Shown here: positions 35,067-43,883 of the stretch, in pieces
How the letters are laid out: every line of letters starts with the position of its first letter
Position numbering within the stretch: the stretch's first letter is position 1
NCBI RefSeq assembly: GCF_011764445.1
Contig: NZ_BLPG01000001.1
Location: 248,001 to 312,000 of the forward strand
Length of the DNA: 64,000 bases
Direction of reading: 5' to 3'
From: Phytohabitans rumicis
Lineage (GTDB): Bacteria; Actinomycetota; Actinomycetes; Mycobacteriales; Micromonosporaceae
Notes under the pieces: model-generated
Databases searched by the model: none
What the model saw: the letters and a program-made list of their open reading frames with translations, nothing else
Told to the model about the DNA's origin: nothing
Made by a program: the position numbers and the translations under genes

Positions 35067-36818
35067 TCAGGCGAGCCGGAGGCGTACGGGCAGGGCCGGC
35101 TCGACCCGGTTGCGGCCGTGGCGCTTGGCCCGGTAGAGCTGGGTGTCGGCGGCGTCGAGCACCTGCGGCGCGGTGCCCCCGGGTGCCAGCAGGGCCACCC
35201 CGAAGCTGATCGTGACGTGCAGACCTGGGCGCAGGCCGGCCCAGTCGTACGCCTCGACGGCGGCGCGTAGCCGCTCGCAGATCCCCCACGCCACCGCCAG
35301 GTCGGTGTCGGCGAAGGCCAGGCAGAACTCCTCGCCGCCCATCCGGGTGACCAGGTCGCCGGGCCGGCTGCCGACGCGCAGGATGTCGGCGAGCCGCTTG
35401 AGGACCTCGTCGCCGACCTGGTGGCCGAACTGGTCGTTGATGCTCTTGAACCGGTCGACGTCGGCGACCGCTACGCACAGTGGACGGTTGCCGGTCGTGG
35501 CGGCCTTGGCCAGCCGGGGCAGTTCCTCGTCCTGATGGCGCCTGTTCCACAGGCCGGTGAGCTGGTCCTCGCGGGCCCGCCGCGCCGACTCCTCGGCCTC
35601 GGTCCGCCAGGTCAGCCGCTCCCGCTCCAGCTCCTCCCGGCGAACGCGGTGCAGCTCCGCCTCCAGCCGGGCGCGCTCCGCCTCCAGCCGGGCATTGTCC
35701 AACTCGAACCGATTGGTCAGCAGCCGGGCCCGGGTCTCCGCCATCGCCGAGTACACGGTGCGTTCGGCGTCGTGGTACGTCCGGTAGTGGCGCAGCGCCG
35801 AGGCCATGTCGCCCTGCTTCTCGTACGCCACGGACAGCTGCTCGTGTACCGCCATGATGGTGGTCTTCTCGTTGGGCTCGGAGGCCATCGTGAGCACCAT
35901 GTCCAGCGTGGCGATCGCCTCGTTGACCCGTTCCTCGAGCAGGCAGACCGCCGCGATGCCCTGCATGGCCTCCAGCTCCAAGGAGCGGTATCCGTGGGTC
36001 GCGCCCAGCTCGCCGGAGCGCCGCAACATCGCCGTGGCCTGCGCATACTCCCCGGCGAGCGCCAGCAGCGTGCCGTGGTTACCCAGGCACATGGACTCGC
36101 GGTAGGGATGCTCCGCCGCCCGGGCCAGGATCAGCGCGTCCCGCGCGTAGTCCAGGCCGTCGGCCAGCGCCTCCGCGGCGGCCGCCTCCTCGCCCTCGCC
36201 GCGCAGCTGCTTGACCAGCCCGACGGCGTTGTCGCTGAGGTTGTTGAGGATGCAGAAGACCGACTCGTCGTCGAGGTCGGTGCGGGCGAGGCCGAGCGCG
36301 CGGGTCAGAAACGCCTTGCCCTGGCGGTAGTCGCCCAGCGATCCGTGCACGCCGCCGATCCGGTTGTAGATCCAAAACTGGAGCTCGCGGTCGTCCAGGC
36401 GCTCCGCGATGTCGAGGATGGACGACAGCGCCGCGAGCGCCTCGTCGTGCAGGCCCAGCTTGGTGTACGCCAGGGCCTGGACGGTCTGCGCCTTGCACGC
36501 GGACTTTTCGTCGCCGGCGCCGTGCAGCAGCCGCGCGGCCAGGACGGTGGACCGTACCGCCTGCTCATGGTCGCCCAGGCGGACCAGGTGGACCGCGAGC
36601 ACCCGCAGGGCCAGCCCGTGCAGGCCGTCGTCCTCGATCGCGGCCGCGAGGTCGGCCGCCTCCCGGGCCAGCGCCGACCCGGCGCGGTAGTCACCCTGCT
36701 GTCGTGCCGCCTCCGAGCGCTCGATGAGGCTCTCCGCCAGCTCCCGGACGGCGATCGGTGCGCGATCCGCAGCCGGCACATCGGGTGTGGGGGCTGGGGC
36801 GGCCTGCGGGAGTTGCAC
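35067..36818 (-). CDS. Diguanylate cyclase with TPR sensor region and GGDEF domain
   Basis: A 583-residue cytoplasmic protein. About 370 residues of helical TPR-like repeats come first (LAYTKLGLHDEALAALSSIL, then NRIGGVHGSLGDYRQG). A charged coiled coil follows near residues 375-420 (NARLEAERARLEAELHRVRR). The GGDEF domain has the active-site RMGGEEF and, five residues before it, the product-inhibition site RPGD. It should make cyclic di-GMP and be feedback-inhibited. The GTG at 36818 is chosen as the first start. No membrane segment, so it probably senses through protein contacts. Divergent from the LamG-CBM2 gene. Confidence 0.93.
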   Translation of the reverse strand: MQLPQAAPAPTPDVPAADRAPIAVRELAESLIERSEAARQQGDYRAGSALAREAADLAAAIEDDGLHGLALRVLAVHLVRLGDHEQAVRSTVLAARLLHGAGDEKSACKAQTVQALAYTKLGLHDEALAALSSILDIAERLDDRELQFWIYNRIGGVHGSLGDYRQGKAFLTRALGLARTDLDDESVFCILNNLSDNAVGLVKQLRGEGEEAAAAEALADGLDYARDALILARAAEHPYRESMCLGNHGTLLALAGEYAQATAMLRRSGELGATHGYRSLELEAMQGIAAVCLLEERVNEAIATLDMVLTMASEPNEKTTIMAVHEQLSVAYEKQGDMASALRHYRTYHDAERTVYSAMAETRARLLTNRFELDNARLEAERARLEAELHRVRREELERERLTWRTEAEESARRAREDQLTGLWNRRHQDEELPRLAKAATTGNRPLCVAVADVDRFKSINDQFGHQVGDEVLKRLADILRVGSRPGDLVTRMGGEEFCLAFADTDLAVAWGICERLRAAVEAYDWAGLRPGLHVTISFGVALLAPGGTAPQVLDAADTQLYRAKRHGRNRVEPALPVRLRLA

Positions 36819-36940
36819 TCACGTTTGATATCACATATCGATCCTCTCGGGGTCCCACTGAAGGTCATCATCCAGAGAACTGTTCGCACGATGCAGCACA
36901 TCCGCCCAATACATCGACGCCTCGCGATATGATGCCGGAC

Positions 36941-37944
36941 ATGTTGGCCCTGGTCACGCGAAGGCTCATGACGTTCCTGGCCGCTGGCGCTCTGGCAGGC
37001 GGCATCCTCCTCGCCCCCACGTCGGCCGCGCAGGCCGCCGTGCTCTTCTCCGACGACTTCGAGCAACCGACCGCCAACGTCTGGACCATCGGCGTCGGGC
37101 CGGGCGGCGCCTGGACGACCGCCACCGAGGACGGCTCGAAGGTGCTGCGCAATCCCCGCACCGACCTGGTGAACGTGCAGGCCAGGGGCGGTTGGGGGCG
37201 GGCACCGGCACCACCGTCTCGGCGCGGGTAAAACCGACAAGCCCCCTCAGCGCGGACAACACGGTCTCGCTCCTCGGCCGCGCCAACATCAACTACTACC
37301 TCGCGACGCTGACCGGCGGCCGGCTCGAGCTCACCCAGCGCTGGTTCAGCACGATGACCCTGCTGGCCAGCGCGCCGTTCACGGCGACACCCGGCTCGTG
37401 GTACGAGCTGACGCTGAGCTTCCCGACCAGCACCACGGTCACCGCGTCCGTCACCGGCCCGGGTGGCACGTCGGCGGCGGTGAGCGCCGCCGATCCGGGC
37501 GGCACCTCCTTCGGTGAGCAGGTCGGCTTGCTCGCCCGGTACACCAGCGCCTCCTTCGACGACGTCCGGGTCACCAACGCGCTGCCGGAACCCACCCCGA
37601 CCGAGCCCGGCCCCTGCCCGCTGTCGATCGCGTACGCCATCGGCGCCCAGTACCCCAACTCGTTCTCCGTCAACATCACCGTCCGAAACATCACCCAGGA
37701 GCCGCTGAACGGCTGGACGATGCGCTGGACGTTCACCAACGGGCAGCTGATCACGTCCCTGTTCAACGGCGTCTGGTACCAGGTCGGACCGACCGTCACG
37801 GCCCGCAACCCGACCTGGTGGCCGGTCCTCGCGCCGAACGCCAGCCTCACGTTCGGCTTCCAGGCGGGCGGCCAGGGCCGGGGCTACCCGCCGACGGCGT
37901 TCACCGTCAACGGCGCCCCCTGCCAACCCACGTTCACAATGTGA
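36941..37944 (+). pseudogene. Secreted LamG-like plus CBM2 protein, one-base frameshift
   Basis: A secreted carbohydrate-binding protein of 334 residues if repaired. Signal peptide ends near SAAQA, then a concanavalin-like beta-sandwich (LFSDDFEQPTANVWTIG), a short linker (PEPTPTEPGP) and a C-terminal CBM2-like module (IGAQYPNSFSVNITVRN). The part up to about 37185 is in one frame, and the rest (GAGTGTTVSARVKPT) is in another. One extra G in a run between 37185 and 37198 joins them. No hydrolase motif is seen, so it may help other enzymes bind. Possibly co-transcribed with the GH2 gene 10 bases on. Confidence 0.75.
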
Positions 37945-37954
37945 GTGATGAGCG

Positions 37955-40900
37955 ATGCTCCTCGCTGTCTTCGCCGTGTTGCTGACCGGTTTGCCGGGAA
38001 CGGTGGTGGCCGGCAAACCCGTGGCGGCCGGCGACGTGCCGCGCACCGGCCGGGAGGTCGTCGACTTCACGCGGGACTGGCGCTTCGCGCTGGCCAACCG
38101 GGACGGCGTCCAGGTGCCGCCGGCGTACGCGGACGCGGTCTCGCCCGGGTATGACGACTCGTCCTGGCGGGTGCTGGACGTACCGCACGACTGGAGCATC
38201 GAACTGGACCCGACGGCGGGGCCGGGGACGACCGCGGGGACCGGCTACTTCCAGGGCGGCCTCGGCTTCTACCGCAAGACGTTCACGGTCCCGCCGGTCG
38301 CGGACGGCGACCGGATCTCGATCGAGTTCGACGGGGTCTACATGAACTCCGCGGTGTACCTCAACGGCACACTTCTCGGCACCCACCCCTACGGATACAC
38401 GGGCTTCGCGTTCGACATCACCGGGCTCGCGCACACCGACGGCACGCCGAACGTGGTCGCCGTGAAGGTGCAGAACCAACTGCCGAACAGCCGCTGGTAC
38501 TCCGGCAGCGGCATCTACCGCAACGTCCGCCTGGTGGTCACCGGCCCCGTCCACGTGCGCCGGCACGGCACCTTCGTGACCACCCCGGACGCCGCCACGA
38601 CCATCGACCAGGGGTACGTCGACGTCCACGTCGCGACGGACGTGGTGAACGAGACCACCGAGGCCGAGCTCGTCCACACGGTGCGGGACGAGTCCGGCCG
38701 GGTCGTCGGCCGGGCCCGGGACGCCACCACCATCCGGGTACGGCACCCGCGGCTCTGGTCGGTCGACTCGCCGTACCTGTACACGCTGGAGACGAGCCTG
38801 TTGGTCGGCGGCCGGCCGGTCGACGCGGTGTCCACCCCGTTCGGGGTCCGCTGGGTCGAGATCGACCCGGCCGAGGGCATGTTCGTCAACGGCGAATACA
38901 CCAAGCTCCAAGGCGTGGACCTGCACCACGACCTCGGCGCGCTCGGCGCCGCGGTGAGCGCCGACGCCATCGACCGCCAACTGTCGATCATGAAGCGCAT
39001 GGGGGTCAACGCCCTGCGTACGGCCCACAACCCACCGGCGCCCGAGGTCATCGAGGCGTGCGAGCGCCTCGGCATCGTCGTCATGGTCGAGGCGTTCGAC
39101 ACCTGGCGCAACAACAAGACGGCGAACGACTACGGCGACTGGTTCGAGCTGGAGGCGCCCGGCGGGGGCGGGCTGCTGTGGTCCGATGTGGACATCATGG
39201 AGATGGTCCACGAGTTCAAGAACTCCCCCTCGGTCGTCATGTGGTCGATCGGCAACGAGATCCGCGGCCAGACCGTCGCCGACGCGCAGCGCCTCGTCGC
39301 GGACATCAAGTCGATCGACACGACGCGGCCGGTGGTGTGGGGCAGCGACAGCTACCGCACACCGCCGAGCCCCACCTCCACCAACGGGCAGATCGCCCAA
39401 CTGCTGGACGGCGTCGGCCTCAACTACAACACCGCCCAGTCCGTCGACGCCCTGCACCAGCTCTACCCGGACACGTTCTTCTTCGAGTCCGAGTCGTCCT
39501 CGTCCACCTCGGCGCGCGGCGTCTACCAGTGGCCGGACCTGCTCAACACCGGTGAGGACTACACACCCGGACGGCGCCTGGTCTCCAGCTACGACAACAA
39601 CATGGCGTCCTGGACGATGCCGGGCGAGTACGGCCTGAAGAAGGACCGGGACCGCAAGTTCTTCACCGGCGAGTTCCTCTGGTCCGGGTTCGACTACATC
39701 GGTGAGCCGACGCCGTACGGGCAGTTCCCCGTCAAGTCCGCGTTCTTCGGCGCGGTCGACACCGCGGGCTTCCCCAAGGACCTGTTCTACGCCTTCCAGA
39801 GCCAGTGGACCACCGAGCCGATGGTCCATCTCGTACCGATGAACTGGACCGACCACGAGCCCGGCCAGCCGGTGACCGTCTGGGCGTACTCCAATGTGGA
39901 CACCGTCGAGCTGTTCCTCAATGGACGCTCGCTCGGCGCCCACCGGTACGACGGCAAGACGACCGCCTTCGGCCGCGACTACCTGGAGACGACCGAACCG
40001 ACCGGCGACGACAAGACGTTCCCGTCCGGCAGCTACACCAGCCCCGGCGGCGGCACCGGCAAGCTCCACCTCACCTGGCAGGTGCCGTTCGAGCCCGGCG
40101 AGCTTCGGGCCGTCGCCACCCGGGACGGGGCCGCGGTCGCCACCGACGTGCTGCGCACCGCCGGCGCACCGCATACGCTGCGGCTGACCCCGGACCGGGC
40201 CGCCATCGACGCCGACGGCGAATCCCTGTCGTTCGTCACCGTCGAGGTCGTCGACGCGCACGGCGTCGTCGTGCCCGAGGCCGACGACCTGCTCCGGTTC
40301 ACCGTCACCGGCGGCACCCTCGCGGGCGTCGACAACGGCCGGCAGGAGAGCGCCGAGAACTACCAGGCCGCGCACCGGTCCGCGTTCAACGGCAAGGCCC
40401 TGGCCATCGTCCGCTCCGACGAGCGACCGGGGCCGATCAGCATCACCGTGACCGGCGACGGGCTGCTCCCGGCGACCACCACCGTCTTCGACGTCGGGCG
40501 CCGCGACCGGGGCGGCGCCGTCGACCCCCACCTGCGCACGCCCACCGGCACACGGCCCGACCTGCCCCGCCACGTCACCCTCGTACGCGCCGACGGCTCC
40601 ACCTCCCGGGAACGGGTGACCTGGGCCAGGCTCACCCGGGATCAGCTCGACTCGGAGCGGCCGTACCTGGTGCGGGGCACCGCGCGGGGCCACCGCGTCG
40701 CCGCGCACGTCACGCCGTACCGGGTCTCCTCCGTCCAGACGTTCACCGCGGCCGTGCCCGTCGGCGTACGGCCGTACCTGCCCGGCACGGCGCGGGTCAC
40801 CTTCACCGACGGCGTCACCGACCTCGTCGCCGTCAATTGGGACCCTGTCCCCGACCCGACCGGCCCCGGCACCTTCACCGTGCCCGGGAAGCTCGCCGAA

Positions 40901-41446
40901 CACGGCCTGACCACCTCGGTCGCGGTCACCGTGTCGGACGGCTGGACCCTGGGCCAGAACCTGGCACCCGCCGCCACGCCGTCGGCCAGCTTCAGCGGCA
41001 CGCCGCAGACCGTACCCGCGACCATGACCGACGGCGTCCTGCCCGACGCCAACGGCTGGTCCAACCGCTACACCAAGGCCGCGACGGCGCTGCTGCCGGC
41101 GTACAGCCTGGCCCGGCCGGCCGACTGGGCGTCGCTGACCTGGACGAGCCCGCAAGCCGTCGACACGCTGGTGCCCTACTTCCGGCTGGCCGCCGGCCGC
41201 ACCTTCCCCGCCGCCGTGTCCGTCGAGTACTGGGACGGCACCGGGTGGATCCCCGCCGCCAACCAGTCGGTGACCATGGCGACGCAGTCCGAGCAGCCCA
41301 CGACGATCTCCTTCGACAAGGTGTCCACGACGGCGCTACGCCTCGTCGTCACCAGCGCCGCGCCGGCCACCCCGGACGGCTTCGTCCAGATCTCCGAACT
41401 CCACGCTCTGGGAGACGTGGCTATCGGGGACGTCAAGGAGGGCTAA
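37955..41446 (+). CDS. Secreted GH2 family glycosidase (beta-galactosidase-like), multi-domain
   Basis: A 1163-residue enzyme. Signal peptide (about 1-25), then the GH2 sugar-binding jelly roll (FTRDWRFALANRD), an immunoglobulin-like domain, and the TIM barrel with LQGVDLHHDLGALG, acid/base Glu in MWSIGNEI and probable nucleophile in FFESESSSSTSARG. Extra Ig-like domains of the bacterial type follow, and a discoidin-like carbohydrate-binding domain ends the protein. Substrates in this family range from beta-galactosides to glucuronides and arabinosides. The ATG at 37955 is the first start after an in-frame stop. Its 3' side borders a folded, gene-poor stretch. Confidence 0.9.
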   Translation: MLLAVFAVLLTGLPGTVVAGKPVAAGDVPRTGREVVDFTRDWRFALANRDGVQVPPAYADAVSPGYDDSSWRVLDVPHDWSIELDPTAGPGTTAGTGYFQGGLGFYRKTFTVPPVADGDRISIEFDGVYMNSAVYLNGTLLGTHPYGYTGFAFDITGLAHTDGTPNVVAVKVQNQLPNSRWYSGSGIYRNVRLVVTGPVHVRRHGTFVTTPDAATTIDQGYVDVHVATDVVNETTEAELVHTVRDESGRVVGRARDATTIRVRHPRLWSVDSPYLYTLETSLLVGGRPVDAVSTPFGVRWVEIDPAEGMFVNGEYTKLQGVDLHHDLGALGAAVSADAIDRQLSIMKRMGVNALRTAHNPPAPEVIEACERLGIVVMVEAFDTWRNNKTANDYGDWFELEAPGGGGLLWSDVDIMEMVHEFKNSPSVVMWSIGNEIRGQTVADAQRLVADIKSIDTTRPVVWGSDSYRTPPSPTSTNGQIAQLLDGVGLNYNTAQSVDALHQLYPDTFFFESESSSSTSARGVYQWPDLLNTGEDYTPGRRLVSSYDNNMASWTMPGEYGLKKDRDRKFFTGEFLWSGFDYIGEPTPYGQFPVKSAFFGAVDTAGFPKDLFYAFQSQWTTEPMVHLVPMNWTDHEPGQPVTVWAYSNVDTVELFLNGRSLGAHRYDGKTTAFGRDYLETTEPTGDDKTFPSGSYTSPGGGTGKLHLTWQVPFEPGELRAVATRDGAAVATDVLRTAGAPHTLRLTPDRAAIDADGESLSFVTVEVVDAHGVVVPEADDLLRFTVTGGTLAGVDNGRQESAENYQAAHRSAFNGKALAIVRSDERPGPISITVTGDGLLPATTTVFDVGRRDRGGAVDPHLRTPTGTRPDLPRHVTLVRADGSTSRERVTWARLTRDQLDSERPYLVRGTARGHRVAAHVTPYRVSSVQTFTAAVPVGVRPYLPGTARVTFTDGVTDLVAVNWDPVPDPTGPGTFTVPGKLAEHGLTTSVAVTVSDGWTLGQNLAPAATPSASFSGTPQTVPATMTDGVLPDANGWSNRYTKAATALLPAYSLARPADWASLTWTSPQAVDTLVPYFRLAAGRTFPAAVSVEYWDGTGWIPAANQSVTMATQSEQPTTISFDKVSTTALRLVVTSAAPATPDGFVQISELHALGDVAIGDVKEG

Positions 41447-41672
41447 GAGGTTCTCAGGCAGATCTACCCCGGTCCGCGTCACCTGCGGACCGCATGCTCC
41501 CGCGGGCACCGCGCAGGTCGGCGGCTCGCAAAGCGAGCCGAAATCCCCGACCCGCGCTGCCGGGTCCGCGAGACAAGCCCGCCGACGGTATGGGTCGTCC
41601 ACCGCGGAGGGCGAGGCCGCGGGAGCAACGGCCGGGACCACGACGAACATCGCGGCAGCTCTAAGGCAAAGC

Positions 41673-41745
41673 GGTTTTGGGGCCGGCGTGCCTCGCGAAG
41701 CCCGTCAGGCTTGATGTCTTCGCGAGTCACCCCGGCCCCAAAACC
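41673..41745. repeat. Large two-tier hairpin
   Basis: Perfect 14-bp outer arms (GGTTTTGGGGCCGG at 41673-41686; CCGGCCCCAAAACC at 41732-41745) and a perfect 9-bp inner pair (CTCGCGAAG at 41692-41700; CTTCGCGAG at 41718-41726) with a 17-base loop. It stands about 230 bases beyond the GH2 stop. It could be a terminator, but the size suggests a repetitive or mobile element. Confidence 0.65.
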
Positions 41746-42000
41746 CGACGAGGGCGTTCCAGTCGAGTACCTGACCAACCGCGCCGCCGAGCCGACCGAC
41801 GTCACCATCCTGTACCGGGGCCGCGGCGCACTGACGTTCGAATCGGCCCGGGTGCTGGTCGCCGACGCCGACGGCCCGCGCCACCAGGCCGAGGCGTCCG
41901 GGTACGGCCTCGCGCCGCTGCCGACCGTCGCCGGCCCCGAGGCGGACACCGTCGCCGTGACCCTGCCCCCGAGTCGTGGGCGGTGCTCACCGCCCACTGA
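41746..42000 (+). pseudogene. C-terminal remnant of a secreted-protein domain, frameshifted
   Basis: About 80 codons of coding-like sequence (EYLTNRAAEPTDVTILYRGR and on to TVAVTLP) with no start. One extra C in the C5 run at 41966-41970 would continue it as PESWAVLTAH and the stop at 42000. The upstream part of the gene is missing; the large hairpin is directly at its left edge. The beta-rich sequence suggests an outer domain of a carbohydrate-active enzyme, but I do not know the family. Confidence 0.5.
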
Positions 42001-42205
42001 GCATGAAGGCGCTTTCGGCGATGCGGACGAACGAGCGGATCAGCGGGCTGGCGTGGTCTGTCGTCCAGGCGACCACGAGGCGGCTGGGCGGCATGTCGGT
42101 CAACGGCACCGCCGTCAGGCCGTCGGGCAGGGCGTGCGGGAGCGGCGCCAGGCCGACCGTGCCGTTCCAGAGGACGGCGCCAGGGTCAGGACGAGACCTG
42201 GGCAC
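41987..42205 (-). pseudogene. LysR-type regulator, C-terminal remnant
   Basis: The frame encodes the end of a LysR effector domain: GTVGLAPLPHALPDGLTAVP, then PPSRLVVAWTTDHASPLIRS and FVRIAESAFML. The DNA-binding part and most of the sensor domain are missing, and the upstream sequence changes abruptly at about 42190, where another remnant begins on the opposite strand. The apparent start codon in this frame is probably chance. It is not expected to be functional. Confidence 0.6.
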
Positions 42206-42336
42206 GGCGCGACTCGGCCATGCGCGAGGACGCCATCGTCGAGGAGGTCAGGTTGCTGATGATCAAGCGATATCCGGAGTGGACCGGCCGCGACTGGACC
42301 GACCGCGGCGTCGGCTGCCTCTGCGCGGAACGCTAA
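42190..42336 (+). pseudogene. Unidentified C-terminal gene remnant
   Basis: Forty-eight codons (DETWARRDSAMREDAIVEEV through the stop TAA at 42334) look coding but lack a start. A start at the internal ATG at 42220 would give 38 residues without a ribosome site. I do not recognise the family. It overlaps the LysR remnant head to head, so their junction is a likely breakpoint of a past rearrangement. Confidence 0.4.
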
Positions 42337-42404
42337 GAGGGCAGTTCATCCTCGCCGTCCGCGGTATCGCGCTGGGCTGGTAGTGGCGGCTATCGTACGG
42401 CGTC

Positions 42405-43883
42405 ATGGCTCCCGGTTCGCCCGCGGTCACTGATCGACAACACGCGGGCAGATCACACGATCTTGTGATCGTGGTGCCCGGCATCATGGGGAGCGAACTG
42501 GTCGACAGCCGCACCCGACGGACGCTGTGGGGTTTCCGGGACCTGCGCTGGTACGTCCGGGCCTGGACCACCGGCGGCGGCTTGACCGCGTTGCGGCTCA
42601 CCGACGAGGAACGCGCCGGGGTCTACGGCCGGGTGGAGGCGACCTCGTCGCTCCGGTTTCCGGCCTTCGCGCGCGTCCTGGCCGGTCTGGAGCCCTACAC
42701 GAGGCTCTTCGACACGGTCCGCGCCGCGGTGCAGCCGGGCGTCCCGGTCGTGGACTTCGCCTACGACTGGCGGCTGCCCGTGGCCCACAACGCGGGCCTG
42801 CTGGCCGAACGGGTCCATCACGAGCTGCGGCGCTGGCACGCCCACCCGGCCCACGACGTCGCGCGGCGGGTGCACCCGGACGGCCGTCCAGCGCGGGTGG
42901 TCATCGTCGCCCACTCGATGGGTGGACTGCTGGCCAGATATCTGAGCACGATTCCGGGCGCCACCGACGACATCCGCGCGGTCGTCACCCTCGGCACCCC
43001 GTTCTACGGCTCGGTGAAGGCCGCGGTGCTGCTCAACGCCGGTCGTGGCGCCCCGTTTCCCAGCCACCGGCCATGGTCCCAGGCGTTGCGGCCGGCGGCC
43101 GACGAGGGCCTGCGTCGACTGGCCGCCAGCCTGCCCGGAGTGCACGATCTGCTGCCCACGTATCGGTGCGTCAACGACGGCCGGCGCGGTCAGCGGCTCG
43201 ACCACGACACCGCGGTCGCGCTCGGCGCCGACCCGGACCACGCGCGAGCCTCGGCGGAGCTGCACCGGCGCCTGGCGGACGCGCCGATCCCCGGCCACCG
43301 CCCGCTGGTGGGTACGCACCAGCCCACCCCGCAGAGCTTCGCTCTCCGCGAAGACACGGTGTCCACTGAAGACGGACTGTGGGTCGACCGGGCCGAGGGC
43401 GGCGTGCGCTGGTCCAACGAGGCCGGTGACGGGACCGTGTACCGCGGGGCCGCCAGCCTCGACGGGACCGTCCACACCTACCTTCCGCAGCAGCATGGCC
43501 CGCTGGCGAAGAGCAGTGAGACGCGCGCGTTCGTGCACGGCGTCATCACCGAGCTGGACCTCGACCGGCTCGGCCCGCCGCAGGCCGCGCTCGAACTTGG
43601 CCTCGCGGTGCCCGACCTGGCGTGCCCGGGGGACGCGTTCACCGGTCTGGTCACCGGTGTCACCGGGCGCCGCGACGCCACCTGCCACGTCATCGACGCC
43701 GCGAACGGTCAACTCGTCAGCGCCCCGCTGATCGACGTCGACGCGGACGGTGCCCGGGTGGCCGTACGGCTGCCGCAGCCGGGGCTGTTCCGCGTCGAGG
43801 TGGCCGGCGGCGGCTACAGCCCGGTCAGCCAGCACGTGCTCGCGGTCGACCCCGGCCTGGCCGACGACGGTGCCGATGAGTGA
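42405..43883 (+). CDS. LCAT-like alpha/beta-hydrolase (lipase/acyltransferase)
   Basis: A 492-residue hydrolase of the lecithin:cholesterol acyltransferase-like group. It has VIVVPGIMGSEL with the oxyanion region, VVDFAYDWRLP, the nucleophile motif AHSMGG (Ser near residue 170) and a late His in GDGTVYRGAASL. No signal peptide is seen, so it should act in the cytoplasm or on the inner membrane face. The C-terminal 100 residues form a beta-rich domain. Its stop overlaps the next gene by 8 bases, a strong sign of one operon. As a potential membrane-damaging effector it fits beside the STAND-like sensor protein; this role is inferred. Confidence 0.85.
   Translation: MAPGSPAVTDRQHAGRSHDLVIVVPGIMGSELVDSRTRRTLWGFRDLRWYVRAWTTGGGLTALRLTDEERAGVYGRVEATSSLRFPAFARVLAGLEPYTRLFDTVRAAVQPGVPVVDFAYDWRLPVAHNAGLLAERVHHELRRWHAHPAHDVARRVHPDGRPARVVIVAHSMGGLLARYLSTIPGATDDIRAVVTLGTPFYGSVKAAVLLNAGRGAPFPSHRPWSQALRPAADEGLRRLAASLPGVHDLLPTYRCVNDGRRGQRLDHDTAVALGADPDHARASAELHRRLADAPIPGHRPLVGTHQPTPQSFALREDTVSTEDGLWVDRAEGGVRWSNEAGDGTVYRGAASLDGTVHTYLPQQHGPLAKSSETRAFVHGVITELDLDRLGPPQAALELGLAVPDLACPGDAFTGLVTGVTGRRDATCHVIDAANGQLVSAPLIDVDADGARVAVRLPQPGLFRVEVAGGGYSPVSQHVLAVDPGLADDGADE

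Larger units (their letters stand above)
41447..42404. other. Gene-poor region with nested inverted repeats and three gene remnants
   Basis: No full gene. The first part is heavily folded: an 11-bp repeat TGCTCCCGCGG at 41495-41505 pairs with 41617-41627; inside it, 41517-41524 pairs with 41579-41586, and GGCTCGC pairs with GCGAGCC across three A (41523-41539). A large hairpin follows at 41673-41745. Then come three C-terminal gene remnants of different origin (41746-42000 plus, 41987-42205 minus, 42190-42336 plus). Such debris marks a place where DNA was gained or lost. Confidence 0.65.

Noticed and set aside
36758-36940. Earlier start for the LamG-CBM2 protein
   Set aside because: It overlaps the divergent GGDEF gene and would hide the signal peptide; the ATG at 36941 (or 36929) leaves a normal one.
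37934-41155. A 1073-codon open frame on the minus strand opposite the GH2 gene
   Set aside because: Typical shadow frame in very high-GC DNA; the composition is dominated by Arg, Gly, Val and Asp with no domain, and the plus strand has the full GH2 signature.
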